A stretch of 64,000 bases of DNA from Streptomyces rubrogriseus (lineage in GTDB: Bacteria > Actinomycetota > Actinomycetes > Streptomycetales > Streptomycetaceae): positions 4,092,001 to 4,156,000 of the forward strand of contig NZ_CP116256.1 in assembly GCF_027947575.1 (NCBI RefSeq), read 5' to 3'. A model generated the notes under the pieces. That model had not been told where the DNA came from and ran no database searches. It saw only the letters and a program-made list of their open reading frames with translations. Each line of letters starts with the position of its first letter. Positions within the stretch are counted from its first letter, which is position 1. Made by a program: the position numbers and the translations under genes. Of the stretch, positions 23,744 through 32,158 are shown piece by piece.

Positions 23744-24610
23744 GTGAGCACGATCCGGCAGATGACCTACCAGCCCCCCGGCCGTGGCGCCGCCTCGGTC
23801 GAGACGATGACGTTCGGCCGCCTCCGCGAGCTGAACGACGGCGGCACGCAGCGCGCCGACTTCCACGTCCTCGCCGTCATCGACGCCGGACGGGGCGCCG
23901 TCACGGTCGACTTCCACCTCCACCCCCTCCAGGACCGGTCCGCGGTGTGGATTCCCCCCGGGGCGGTGCACCGGTGGGACGACGTCGCCGAGGTGGAGGG
24001 GCACCTCGTACTGTTCGTGCCGACCGCTCCCGTCACCCGCGCCACCCGCGAACTCGTCGTCGCTCCCGACCCGGCAGCGCACTGGACCGTCCCCGCCGCC
24101 GACTGGCCCTTCGTCGACGCGGCGCGCGGCCATCTCCGCCTCGAAGCGTCCGCCCCGCCGAGTGACTCCTCGACGGAGCTGCCCGCGATCCTGCTCTCCG
24201 CACTCGTCGCGCGGCTGCACCCGCCGCACGCCGAAGCGCGACTCGCCCATCCGGTGTTCCGCCTGTTCCGCGCCAGCGTCGAGGCGCACTTCCGGCAGCA
24301 CCACGACGCCGGCTACTACGCCCGCACGCTGGGATACGCGCCCCGCACCCTCTCACGTGCGGTGCGGCAGGCCACCGGCCGTACGGCGAAGGCATACGTC
24401 GTGGAACGGCTGGTGCTGGAAGCCAAGCGGCTCCTCGCGCACGACCGCCTCACCGCCGCCCGCTGCGCCGGCGTCCTGGGCTTCCCCGACGCGTCCAACT
24501 TCTCGGTGTTCTTCCACAGGGCCACGGGCGCGCGCCCGGGCGCGTGGCAGGCGGCGGCGACCGGCACCGGGGTCCCGAACACCTCGACGCCGCCGGAACC
24601 GGTCACGTGA
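23744..24610 (+). CDS. AraC-family transcriptional regulator
   Basis: 288 residues. The N-terminal cupin-like sensor (HVLAVIDAGRGAVTVDFHLHPLQDRSAVWIPPGAVHRWD) is followed by a C-terminal double helix-turn-helix: YYARTLGYAPRTLSRAVRQATGRTAKAYVVERLVLEAKRLL and CAGVLGFPDASNFSVFFHRATGARPGAW. Ligand unknown. GTG 23744 or ATG 23726 could be used; neither has a good ribosome binding site, so a leaderless transcript is possible. Divergent from the alpha/beta hydrolase gene, its most likely target. Confidence 0.9.
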   Translation: MSTIRQMTYQPPGRGAASVETMTFGRLRELNDGGTQRADFHVLAVIDAGRGAVTVDFHLHPLQDRSAVWIPPGAVHRWDDVAEVEGHLVLFVPTAPVTRATRELVVAPDPAAHWTVPAADWPFVDAARGHLRLEASAPPSDSSTELPAILLSALVARLHPPHAEARLAHPVFRLFRASVEAHFRQHHDAGYYARTLGYAPRTLSRAVRQATGRTAKAYVVERLVLEAKRLLAHDRLTAARCAGVLGFPDASNFSVFFHRATGARPGAWQAAATGTGVPNTSTPPEPVT

Positions 24611-24651
24611 TCAGCCACCGCGGGGGCTGCCCGGCCGCCGCGTCCAGGTGG

Positions 24652-25443
24652 TCACCCCGAGGTCGGAGCCAGCACCACGAAGTCCGCCTTCGACGGATCG
24701 AGGCACACGGCCAGACGTCCGACGCCCTCCGCGTCGGCCGGCCCCATCTGCACGCTGCCGCCGTGCGCCGTGACCGCGGAGACCGCGGCGTCGCAGTCGG
24801 TGACGGCGAACACCGGGTGCCAGTACGCCCGGCCGCCGGTCAGGGTGAGATCCCGCTCGTCGAGCTGCATCAGGCCGCCGTGCATCCGGTCCTCGGACAG
24901 GCCGGAAGGAGTGATGAGGGAGTACGTGCCTTCGCCGCCCGGCACCGCCATGTCGCCGAACCGCCAGCCGAGGACCTCGCCGTAGAACTCCTTGGCCGCC
25001 GCGGCGTCGCTCGTGTACAGCTCCGTCCAGCACAGCGTCCCGGGCTGGTCCACGAGCTCGACGCCCTTGGTCCGGCCCGGCTGCCACACGGCGAACTGAC
25101 CGCCGGACGGGTCGCTGTACTGAGCCATCCGGCCCCAGTCGTCCAGGTCCGTCGGCGCCACCCGCACCGTGCCGCCGGCGCGCTGCACCGCCTGAGTGGT
25201 GGCGTCCGCGTCGGCGACGGAGTAGTAGATCATCCAGGCCGAGCGCGCGCCCTCTTCGGTGAGCTTGCCGAGACCGGCGACGATCTTGCCGTCCTTGCGG
25301 AACATGCCGCCTTCCGCGTCTTCCCCCATGGCCTCGTACGTCCACCCGAACACACCGCCGTAGAAGGCCGCCGTCCCGGCGACGTCCGGGGACCCGAGGT
25401 CGAGCCAGCAGGGGGAGCCGGGGACGAAGTCGTTGGTGATCAC
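24652..25443 (-). CDS. Two-domain VOC (glyoxalase/dioxygenase-fold) protein
   Basis: 263 residues made of two VOC modules: residues 8-120 (PGSPCWLDLGSPDVAGTAAFYGGVFGWTYE) and 138-260 (PGTLCWTELYTSDAAAAKEFYGEVLGWRF). Such fused VOC proteins are frequent in actinobacteria (Cfp30B class) and mostly uncharacterised; they may be metal-dependent lyases or drug-binding proteins. The GTG at 25443 has GGGA upstream. Between a convergent AraC gene and the MarR gene on the same strand. Confidence 0.88.
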   Translation of the reverse strand: MITNDFVPGSPCWLDLGSPDVAGTAAFYGGVFGWTYEAMGEDAEGGMFRKDGKIVAGLGKLTEEGARSAWMIYYSVADADATTQAVQRAGGTVRVAPTDLDDWGRMAQYSDPSGGQFAVWQPGRTKGVELVDQPGTLCWTELYTSDAAAAKEFYGEVLGWRFGDMAVPGGEGTYSLITPSGLSEDRMHGGLMQLDERDLTLTGGRAYWHPVFAVTDCDAAVSAVTAHGGSVQMGPADAEGVGRLAVCLDPSKADFVVLAPTSG

Positions 25444-25544
25444 GGACGTTCCCTTTCGCAGTTCCTGTGTGATCCAGCGTGACACCCCGTGGCGACTCTC
25501 GCCCGTCGCGCCGGCGCACCGTGCGGTGGCGCGGGCCGGGACGG

Positions 25545-25997
25545 CTACAGCCGGTCAAGGACGGCGGTCAGTGTTTCGACCTCCTGCGCGGAGAGCTTGT
25601 CGGTGAAGTGGCGGCGTACTGCGGCGTCCAGGCCGGGGTACACGGCCGTAATGGCCTGGTGCCCGGCGTCCGTGAGGGTGACGATCACGCCGTTGGCGCG
25701 CCGGCGGGTGACGAGTTCGCGCTTGCTCATGCGGGTGAGCTGGTGCGAGACGCGGGTGCGGTCCCAGCCGAGCGACGCGGCGAGTTCGCTCTGACGCAAG
25801 GCGCCTCCCGCCTTGTTGAGGTCGGCGAGGATGGTCAGGTCCGGCTCGGAGAGGCCCGCCGCCTCCGCGGCGTCGGCTATCACGCGGGTTCGGACGACCT
25901 CGTGGGCGCGCTTGAAGGCGGACCACAGGCCGACGGGATCCAGTGCTGCCTCGCTCGTGCCCTCCTGCGGTTCGGGAACCCCGCCGTGTGTTGACAT
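25545..25997 (-). CDS. MarR-family transcriptional regulator
   Basis: 150 residues. Winged-helix MarR fold: LSEPDLTILADLNKAGGALRQSELAASLGWDRTRVSHQLTRMSKRELVTRRRANGVIVTLTDAGHQ. Dimerisation helices are at both ends. ATG 25997 lies inside the first of two near-identical palindromes (25990-26003, 26019-26032), so the protein very likely represses itself and the divergent oxidoreductase gene. MarR proteins usually respond to phenolic or oxidising ligands. Confidence 0.92.
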   Translation of the reverse strand: MSTHGGVPEPQEGTSEAALDPVGLWSAFKRAHEVVRTRVIADAAEAAGLSEPDLTILADLNKAGGALRQSELAASLGWDRTRVSHQLTRMSKRELVTRRRANGVIVTLTDAGHQAITAVYPGLDAAVRRHFTDKLSAQEVETLTAVLDRL

Positions 25998-26032
25998 ATC
26001 AACGCGCCCTTCCTTAGTGTTGAGATGTCAAC
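25990..26032. promoter_or_regulatory. Twin palindromic MarR operators
   Basis: GTTGACATATCAAC (25990-26003) and GTTGAGATGTCAAC (26019-26032) share the inverted arms GTTGA/TCAAC and have centres 29 bases apart. The first covers the MarR start codon; the second lies in the promoter zone facing the divergent oxidoreductase at 26064. Confidence 0.8.
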
Positions 26033-26063
26033 GCTAGCAGTTCCGCCGGAAAGGTGACGAATC

Positions 26064-27183
26064 ATGAACACACCCGGGTCATCGCTTGCCGACCTGGCCC
26101 GCTCCGGCAGGCCCATCGGCGTGGGGGTCATAGGACTCGGGGCGCGTGCGCGGGAGCTGGGCCGAACGCTCTCACCTCCCCGCCTTGCGTGCCGTCCCGG
26201 GATTCGAGCTGCGGGCCCTGAGCACGAGTTCGAAGCAGTCGGCGGAGCGCTCCGGACACAAGCACGGTGTGCGCCGTGCCTTCGGTACGGCCGCCGAACT
26301 GGCGGCCTGCGACGAGGTGGACCTCGTGGTCGTGGCGGTGAAGGTGCCGCACCACCGGGAACTCGTACGGACGGTGCTGACCGCCGGCAAGAGCGTGCTG
26401 TGCGAGTGGCCGCTGGGCAACGGGCTCGCCGAGGCGGAGGACATGGCGCGGTTGGCGCGCGCTCATGCCGTGCCGACCGTCGTCGGACTCCAGGCACGGT
26501 CCCACCCCGCGTTCGCCTACACCCGGCATCTCGTGGCCGACGGTTACGTGGGGGAGGTACTGTCCACGACGGTCGTCGGCTCCGGCGGCGCTTGGGGCGC
26601 CACGGTCGGCCCCGCCGACCACCATGTGCTCGACGCCGCGAACGGCGCGACGCTGCTGACCGTTCCCTTCGGGCACGCCCTCGACGGAGTCGCGTCGGTC
26701 CTCGGAGAGCCCGAGGAACTGCGGATCCGGGCGGCGTCCCGGCGTACGTCGGCCGTGGACACCGAGACCGGGCGGCCCGTGCCGATGACCGCCGCGGACC
26801 AGGTGGTGGCCTCGGGACGGCTGCCGGGCGGAGCGGTCGCCACCTTCCACTACCGCGGAGGAACGTCCCGGGGCACCAATTTCCGCTGGGAGATCAACGG
26901 CACCGAGGGCGACCTCGTCCTCACCGCCCCGGTCGGCCACCCGCAGCTCAGCCCGCTCACCCTGGAGGGCGGCCGCGGAACGTCCACCGCCCTCGCGCCC
27001 CTGACGGTGCCGGAAGCGCACGCCCGTGTCCCGCGGCTGGACCCCCGAGCCGACGCGCCGGCCTACGCGGTCGCCCACGCCTACCAACGCCTCCTGGACG
27101 ACCTGCGGGAGGGCACCGCACACGTACCCGACTTCGCGCACGGCGTCGTCCGCCACCGCAGCATTGAGCAGTACGTGCTCTGA
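26064..27183 (+). pseudogene. Gfo/Idh/MocA oxidoreductase with one frameshift
   Basis: The start (ATG 26064, GGAAAGG upstream) gives MNTPGSSLADLARSGRPIG and VGVIGLGAR, the Rossmann beta1 strand. Homology then continues in another frame: RGSWAERSHLPALRAVPGFE onward to the stop at 27183, including CEWPLGNGLAEAEDMARLA (where EKP is usual) and a full C-terminal domain. Dropping one base near 26146-26150 (GCGCGTGCGCGGG) would restore GARRGSWAERS, the expected motif. So about 370 codons are split by a single-base insertion. It could be a recent natural mutation or a sequence error. The body frame has no signs of decay. Divergent from, and apparently controlled by, the MarR regulator. Confidence 0.8.
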
Positions 27184-27206
27184 ATGCCGGTCCGGGAGAC
27201 GCACGG

Positions 27207-28142
27207 TCAGTGCACTGTCACTGTCCAGTCCGGCGTCCACGCGTCGTGCGGGGTGCGCGGGGCCGTGGTGCGCAGGTGGTCACGTAGCGCGGTCAGCACG
27301 GGGTGCCGGTCTCCGGTGCGGAAAAGCAGCACGTGCGGGTAGACCGGGGTCGGGTCGTGCAACGGGATGCGCCGCAGGTCGTGGGTCCGGGGCCAGAGGT
27401 AACGGTCGCCCCGCCCGACGAGGGTGGCCAGTGAGGCCGAGTCGGCGAGCGCGTCCATCAGGGCCTCGTCGCCGAAGTTGGGGCCGAGCGCGTCGATGCT
27501 CAGGCCGAAGGCCTCGGACAGCGCCTGGTAGAACGCGGCCCACTCCGTGCCCGGCCTGATCCCGGGGATCCAGATGCGGTGGCCGCCCAGGTCCACCGGG
27601 CTGATCCGGGGCGCGTCGGCCAGCGGGTGGCCGGGGCCGACGAGCAGTTCCAGGGGTTCGTCCAGGAGTCGTTCGGCGCTGATCCCGGTCGGGACCCGGT
27701 CCGCCGGCAAGGCGCGGAAGGACGCGTCGACCATCCCTTCGAGCACCGCCCGGGCGGCCTGTGCGGCGTTCTCCTGGTCCAGCGTGACCGCGTCCAGGTC
27801 CGTCTCGGGGCGGGAGCGGTAGAACCGGTAGACGGCCTGGGCCGGGGAGATGCGCCGATTGAGGACATCGACGCGCAACGGGCGGCTTCCCGCGTTGACG
27901 GCCCGCTCGGCCTGCTCGATGGCGGCCAGGACCTTCTTGGCGTGCGGCAGGAAGACCTGCCCGTCCAGGCTCAGCCGGGAGCCTCGGGGACTTCGCACCA
28001 GAAGCGTGACCGCGACATGCCTTTCCAGGGCCGCGATCCGCTTGGAGACCGCCTGCTGGCTGATCCCCAGCTCGTCGGCGGCGGCCTGGAACTGACCGGT
28101 CCCGGCGACGACCACGAACGTCCGCAGCGCTTCCACATCCAC
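27207..28142 (-). CDS. LysR-family transcriptional regulator
   Basis: 311 residues. N-terminal helix-turn-helix (LRTFVVVAGTGQFQAAADELGISQQAVSKRIAALERHVAVTLLVR) and a two-lobed periplasmic-binding-like effector domain (ERLLDEPLELLVGPGHPLADA). On the minus strand TAGGCT, six bases and then GTG 28142 suggest a leaderless transcript; there is no ribosome binding site. CCACAACTGTGG (28158-28169) just upstream is an inverted repeat that may be its site. Divergent from the acetyltransferase at 28232, its probable target. Confidence 0.92.
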   Translation of the reverse strand: MDVEALRTFVVVAGTGQFQAAADELGISQQAVSKRIAALERHVAVTLLVRSPRGSRLSLDGQVFLPHAKKVLAAIEQAERAVNAGSRPLRVDVLNRRISPAQAVYRFYRSRPETDLDAVTLDQENAAQAARAVLEGMVDASFRALPADRVPTGISAERLLDEPLELLVGPGHPLADAPRISPVDLGGHRIWIPGIRPGTEWAAFYQALSEAFGLSIDALGPNFGDEALMDALADSASLATLVGRGDRYLWPRTHDLRRIPLHDPTPVYPHVLLFRTGDRHPVLTALRDHLRTTAPRTPHDAWTPDWTVTVH

Positions 28143-28157
28143 ACCGTCAGCCTACTT

Positions 28158-28169
28158 CCACAACTGTGG
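28158..28169. promoter_or_regulatory. Inverted repeat, candidate LysR site
   Basis: CCACA-AC-TGTGG lies between the divergent LysR and acetyltransferase genes, partly overlapping the region where the LysR promoter must lie. Arms are only five bases, so support is modest. Confidence 0.35.
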
Positions 28170-28231
28170 GTTGTGTCTGATGTGGTGAGGGTTGTTTGAT
28201 CGAAGGTTCCGTGCGGTGGTGGGATCGGCGC

Positions 28232-28783
28232 ATGTCCACCCGCACAGAGCAGATCATGTATGTCCATACGCCCGAGTTCGCGCGTCATGCGGAGCGGATC
28301 GTGGAGGTGACCGATGCGACGTCTCGACTGAACGTGCTTCCGTTCAGCGACAGTGAAGGTCGTGCGGAACTACTTTCCGTTGTGTTCGGTGGTGCGCTGC
28401 CGGAATCGGTGACGATCTACCCGCCGTTCTTCACCGAGTACGGGCTGAACACGACGTTCGGGGAGAACGTCTTCGTCAATCAGGGCTGCACCTTCATGGA
28501 CAAGGGAGGCATCCGCATCGGGAACCGAGTCATGATCGGCCCGAAGGCCGGCCTCATCACCGGGGGCCATCCGCTGCCCCTGGCCGAGCGCCGCTCACAC
28601 CTCTCCTTCGCCCCGATCGTCGTCGAGGACGACGTCTGGATCGGCACGGCCGCCGTGATCACGCAGGGGGTGACCATCGGTGCGGGCGCGGTAGTGGCCG
28701 CCGGTGCGGTGGTCACCCGTGATGTCCCTGCGGGCACCGTCGTCGCGGGAGTGCCCGCCCGCGTGATCAAGCAGATCGGCTGA
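28232..28783 (+). CDS. Left-handed beta-helix O-acetyltransferase
   Basis: 183 residues of the maltose/galactoside O-acetyltransferase (Maa/LacA/NodL) type, which transfers acetyl from acetyl-CoA to a sugar hydroxyl. Hexapeptide turns run from about residue 70 (YGLNTTFGENVFVNQGCTFMDKGGIRIGNRVMIGPKAGLITGGHP) to VVAAGAVVTRDVPAGTVVAGVPARVIKQIG. The catalytic His is in TGGHPL. The N-terminal lid helix is divergent from the usual Maa start. ATG 28232 is preferred to an upstream TTG. Paired with the divergent LysR gene. Confidence 0.9.
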   Translation: MSTRTEQIMYVHTPEFARHAERIVEVTDATSRLNVLPFSDSEGRAELLSVVFGGALPESVTIYPPFFTEYGLNTTFGENVFVNQGCTFMDKGGIRIGNRVMIGPKAGLITGGHPLPLAERRSHLSFAPIVVEDDVWIGTAAVITQGVTIGAGAVVAAGAVVTRDVPAGTVVAGVPARVIKQIG

Positions 28784-28810
28784 CCTCGGCCGGGCTGCCG
28801 GACCGGCCGC

Positions 28811-28844
28811 GGGGGCGGCAGCCGTACCACCGGCTGCCGCCCCC
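28811..28844. terminator. Bidirectional terminator hairpin
   Basis: GGGGGCGGCAGCCG (28811-28824) and its exact complement CGGCTGCCGCCCCC (28831-28844) make a perfect 14-bp stem with a six-base loop, between the convergent acetyltransferase and ABM genes. Confidence 0.85.
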
Positions 28845-28862
28845 CTGCCGCGCTCGCCGGCG

Positions 28863-29192
28863 TCAGCCCGCGTCGACCGCCATCTCGCCGAGCAGCGACC
28901 AGTCGTCCTGGGGCACGTTGGCGTTGACGATCCTGGGGGTCGTCGCGAGGTGGGGCGGCAGCGTCCGCTGGGCCGCCTTGAAGTGCGCCGAGCCCACGTG
29001 CGCCGCACCGGCCTCGTCGTCCCGGAAGGCTTCCACGAGGACGTACTCGGTCGGGTCGTCGAGGCTGCGGGACCAGTCGAACCACAGGCAACCCGGTTCG
29101 GCCCGCGTGGCGCGGGTGAACTCCTCCACCACCTGCGGCCATTGGTCGGCATGCTCGGGGAGGACACGGAACTTCGCGGTGATGAAGATCAA
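28863..29192 (-). CDS. ABM-family monooxygenase-like protein
   Basis: 109 residues, a single antibiotic-biosynthesis-monooxygenase ferredoxin-like domain: IFITAKFRVLPEHADQWPQVVEEFTRATRAEPGCLWFDWSRS and EYVLVEAFRDDEAGAAHVGSAHFKAA. Members are cofactor-free quinol oxygenases or dimeric dehydratase-type proteins (YgiN-like). The TTG at 29192 is chosen because it follows GAAGGAAG and matches the usual family start; an upstream start would add about 20 residues. Last gene of the five-gene minus-strand operon, 52 bases after the alcohol dehydrogenase. Confidence 0.83.
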   Translation of the reverse strand: MIFITAKFRVLPEHADQWPQVVEEFTRATRAEPGCLWFDWSRSLDDPTEYVLVEAFRDDEAGAAHVGSAHFKAAQRTLPPHLATTPRIVNANVPQDDWSLLGEMAVDAG

Positions 29193-29244
29193 GGCCTTGC
29201 TTCCTTCGTTGTTCGTGCTCGGGGCTCCGTCACCCGGGGCCGGG

Positions 29245-30270
29245 TCACGGGACAAGGATCGCGCGGCCCCGGATGCGGCCGCCGTCCAGGTCGTCCAGGG
29301 CGTCCTGGAAACGGTCGAGAGAGTACTTGGCGGTGTGCAGGCGCACGCGGCCCCGCGCCGCGAGGACCATCAGCTCGCACAGGTCGTTGTAGGAACCGAC
29401 GAGGTTGCCGATGAAGTTGATCTCGGCGGAGATGACGTCGATGGTCGGGACGTCGATGTTCTCGCCGTAGCCGACCACGTGGTAGTCGCCGGCCTGCCGC
29501 AGCATGCCGATGCCGTCCCCGGTCGAGCCGCCCTCACCGACGAAGTCGATCACCGCCTCCGCCCCGTGCCCGCCGGTCAGCTCGCGCACCCGGTCCACGT
29601 GGCCGCCGTCGGCGAGGACACCGTGGTCGGCCCCGACGGAGACGGCCAGGTCGACCGCGTCGGGGTTGCGGTCGACGACGACGATCTCGGCGGCGGTGAG
29701 GGCGCCCAGCACCTGGATGCCGATGTGACCGAGACCGCCCGCGCCGATCACGACGCAGCGGTCGCCCGGCCGTAGTCTCCGGGCCGCCTTGGCCGCCGCG
29801 TGGTACGCCGTGAGGCCCGCGTCGGCGAGAGCGGCGACGTCCGCCGGTTCGAGGGAGTCGTCGAGCCGAACGACACTGCGCGCGGAGGTCTTCAGGTACT
29901 CGGCGTAACCGCCCGCGGTGTCGATGCCCGGGAACCGGTTGTTCTCGCAGTGCACATCGTCACCGGCCCGGCACGCCCGGCACAGCCCGCAGGTGATCAG
30001 CGGGTGCACGATGACCTTGTCGCCCTCGGACACGTTGGTGACGGCGCTGCCGACCGCGTGGACCCACCCGGCGTTCTCGTGACCGATCGTGTACGGCAGC
30101 TCCACCCCCGACTTCCCGGCCCACTGCCCCTCCAGGATGTGGATGTCGGTACGGCACACCCCGGCGCCGCCGATCCTGACGATCACGTCGTACGGGCCGG
30201 TGACCTCGGGGGCCGGGACCTCGGCCAGCTCGAGGTTCTTGCCGTAGCCCACCACCTGGACTGCTTTCAC
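29245..30270 (-). CDS. Zinc-dependent NAD(P) alcohol dehydrogenase
   Basis: 341 residues, medium-chain dehydrogenase. Catalytic zinc ligands Cys in GAGVCRTDIHILEG (about residue 38) and His-Glu in TIGHENAGWV (about 63); structural zinc Cys cluster CGLCRACRAGDDVHC; cofactor loop VVIGAGGLGHIGIQVLGAL with a following acidic residue (VVDRNPDAV) indicating NAD. Similar enzymes follow propane monooxygenase genes in actinobacteria and oxidise the resulting alcohol. Its GTG overlaps the DUF59 stop (GTGA). Confidence 0.92.
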   Translation of the reverse strand: MKAVQVVGYGKNLELAEVPAPEVTGPYDVIVRIGGAGVCRTDIHILEGQWAGKSGVELPYTIGHENAGWVHAVGSAVTNVSEGDKVIVHPLITCGLCRACRAGDDVHCENNRFPGIDTAGGYAEYLKTSARSVVRLDDSLEPADVAALADAGLTAYHAAAKAARRLRPGDRCVVIGAGGLGHIGIQVLGALTAAEIVVVDRNPDAVDLAVSVGADHGVLADGGHVDRVRELTGGHGAEAVIDFVGEGGSTGDGIGMLRQAGDYHVVGYGENIDVPTIDVISAEINFIGNLVGSYNDLCELMVLAARGRVRLHTAKYSLDRFQDALDDLDGGRIRGRAILVP

Positions 30271-31076
30271 GAGACGTTCTCCTTCGCTGGAGCGGAGCGC
30301 CGGAAGAGCTCGGCCGCGGGTACGGGTTCCCCGGCCCCTACGGGTTTCCCGCCCGCGGGGAACTCCTCCGGGCGCATGGACTGGTCGGCCGCGGACTGCG
30401 GGTACCGGGTGCGCAGCAGGCCCCGGCAGAAGTGGGCGTTGCCGTCGACGGAGATGCGCACGGAGCGGGCGAACCGCAGCCGCAACGGGATCTCCCCCCG
30501 CGGGCAGGGCCGGCCGTCGTCGTCCACGAGCGCCGGGTCGGCAGGGGCGGTGCCGAGCCCGAGGGCGGCGCGGCGGCGCAGCAGTGCCCGGGTGGCGGAG
30601 GTGTCCGGCAGGTCGCCGAGGACGACGTCGCCGAGCTGTTCCTCGGCCAGGTCGGGCCGGGCGCGCAGCAGCGCGGTGAGCGCCCGTTCCATCGCGGCGG
30701 TGTGCGCCTTGCGCCGGAAGATGCCCCGCAGCTCCTCCAGGTCCTGCTCCGCCTCGTGGCCGAAGGTGCCGCGGTACCCGGCGTCGGCGGCCAGCCCCCG
30801 GTTGATGAGATCGGAGTCGTGGTGGTCGTCGAGCAGGACCGTGACCTCCCGGGCACCGGGCAGGGCGCTGAGCGCGTCCTTGGCGTCGGAGGCCATGAGG
30901 TAGGCGAAGTTCGGTGAGCAGAACGAGGTCGGCAGCCGCAGGTGCACGGTGACGCGGCCGTCATCGGCGGTCAGCGAGCGCACGAAGCCGAGGTCGGTGA
31001 CGGGCTCGTCCAGCTCGGGGTCGTACACCGTGTCGAGCGCGGCGCGCGCCGCCACCTCGAGTTGCGCGGCCCACAT
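30267..31076 (-). CDS. DUF59/MIP18-type Fe-S assembly protein
   Basis: 269 residues. The first 100 residues form a DUF59 (MIP18) domain: AALDTVYDPELDEPVTDLGFVRSL and VTVHLRLPTSFCSPNFAYLMASDAKDAL, with the conserved Asp-Pro-Glu and a Cys that may receive iron or Fe-S. The C-terminal 160 residues are Arg-rich and specific to homologues found with binuclear-iron monooxygenase operons, where the protein is thought to help maturation. The start is two bases from the amidohydrolase stop and the end overlaps the dehydrogenase start, so it is embedded in the operon. Confidence 0.82.
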   Translation of the reverse strand: MWAAQLEVAARAALDTVYDPELDEPVTDLGFVRSLTADDGRVTVHLRLPTSFCSPNFAYLMASDAKDALSALPGAREVTVLLDDHHDSDLINRGLAADAGYRGTFGHEAEQDLEELRGIFRRKAHTAAMERALTALLRARPDLAEEQLGDVVLGDLPDTSATRALLRRRAALGLGTAPADPALVDDDGRPCPRGEIPLRLRFARSVRISVDGNAHFCRGLLRTRYPQSAADQSMRPEEFPAGGKPVGAGEPVPAAELFRRSAPAKENVS

Positions 31077-31077
31077 G

Positions 31078-32079
31078 TCAGACCACCGCCGGCTCGGCGA
31101 GGCCCAGGCCCGCCGGGACCTCGATGTCGTACATGGCGGCCGCGTTCAGTCCGAGGATCTTCTTCTTCTGGGCGACGGTGAGCTGCGGGTACTCGCCCGT
31201 CATGTCGTCGGGGATCCGGAAGTCGACGAACTGCTCGACGATCCACTTGGGCGTCCACAGCGCGTAGTCGCTGGAGAACTGGATGCGGTCCTCGTCCAGC
31301 CAGTACAGCAACTCGCCGATGATCTGCGCGAAGTAGCGGGGCCGGGTGTGCATGAACGGGATCGCGACGGCGAGCCCCGCGTGCACGTTGGGCTCCTGGG
31401 TGGCGATCCAGCAGAAGTCCTCGAGGCGGGGCAGACCGCAGTGCTCGACCACGAAGTTCAGGTCGGTGAAGTCGCTGGCTGCCGCGTCGACGTCGGCCAC
31501 GTCGAAGGCGTCCCGGTCCAGCGGCCGGATGGTGGGGCCCTTGTGGATGTGGATGTTCTTGATGCCCAGCTCCCGGCAGGCCTCCAGGTAGCGGTAGGTC
31601 CACGGGTCGCTGAGCTTGTAGCCGCGGGAGTCGCCCTTCCACTCGGCGGTGTAGAGCTTGACGCCCTTCAGGCCGAAGCGGGCGGCGTCCTCGCGCAGTT
31701 GCCTCAGGCCCGCCTCCTCGAAGCGCGGGTCGAAGCAGTGGTTGTAGGTGAGCATGCCGGGGTGCTTCCGCGTGAGCGCGAAGGCCTCCTCGGTCTGCCC
31801 GAAGCCGGTGTTGTAGAACGCCCCGAGATGCGCCGGCTGGAAGATCGCGTGGTCCACGTACCCGTCGGTGAACAGGTCCTTCATCAGCCGCTCGCCGCCC
31901 TGGTACAAGAAGTCCTCGTACGGCCAGAGCTCCGACGCCGGACTCAGGTTGCGGTGGTAGTCGTAGAAGCAGTCGATGAACTGCTTGCCGTGGATGTTGC
32001 GCTGGTTCTCGCGGCGCGCGTCCCAGAGGGCGACGTGCGCGTCCACGATGAAGTAGTTCTCGCCGTCCTTGGAATACAT
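31078..32079 (-). CDS. Amidohydrolase-2 family protein
   Basis: 333 residues of the amidohydrolase/decarboxylase (ACMSD-like) TIM-barrel family. The usual HxH near the N terminus reads VDAHVALWD, so only one of the two His ligands is kept, as in homologues linked to propane or acetone monooxygenase operons. Other barrel residues: YNHCFDPRF, GVKLYTAEW, NIHIHKGP, VVEHCG and the Asp in QFSSDYALW. The reaction is unknown; a structural or assembly role is possible. ATG 32079 is preceded by GAGGAGTGACCG. Second gene of the operon. Confidence 0.85.
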   Translation of the reverse strand: MYSKDGENYFIVDAHVALWDARRENQRNIHGKQFIDCFYDYHRNLSPASELWPYEDFLYQGGERLMKDLFTDGYVDHAIFQPAHLGAFYNTGFGQTEEAFALTRKHPGMLTYNHCFDPRFEEAGLRQLREDAARFGLKGVKLYTAEWKGDSRGYKLSDPWTYRYLEACRELGIKNIHIHKGPTIRPLDRDAFDVADVDAAASDFTDLNFVVEHCGLPRLEDFCWIATQEPNVHAGLAVAIPFMHTRPRYFAQIIGELLYWLDEDRIQFSSDYALWTPKWIVEQFVDFRIPDDMTGEYPQLTVAQKKKILGLNAAAMYDIEVPAGLGLAEPAVV

Positions 32080-32158
32080 CGGTCACTCCTCGTTCGCGGT
32101 GGGTGGTCGGCCGAGTGGGCGCTCGGCGGTGCCGGGCAGGAGGGATGGACGGCGCGGG

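Noticed and set aside
26146..27183. Independent gene starting at the GTG at 26146
   Set aside because: It would lack the Rossmann first strand that lies in the preceding frame, and there is no ribosome binding site; a frameshifted single gene explains the data better.
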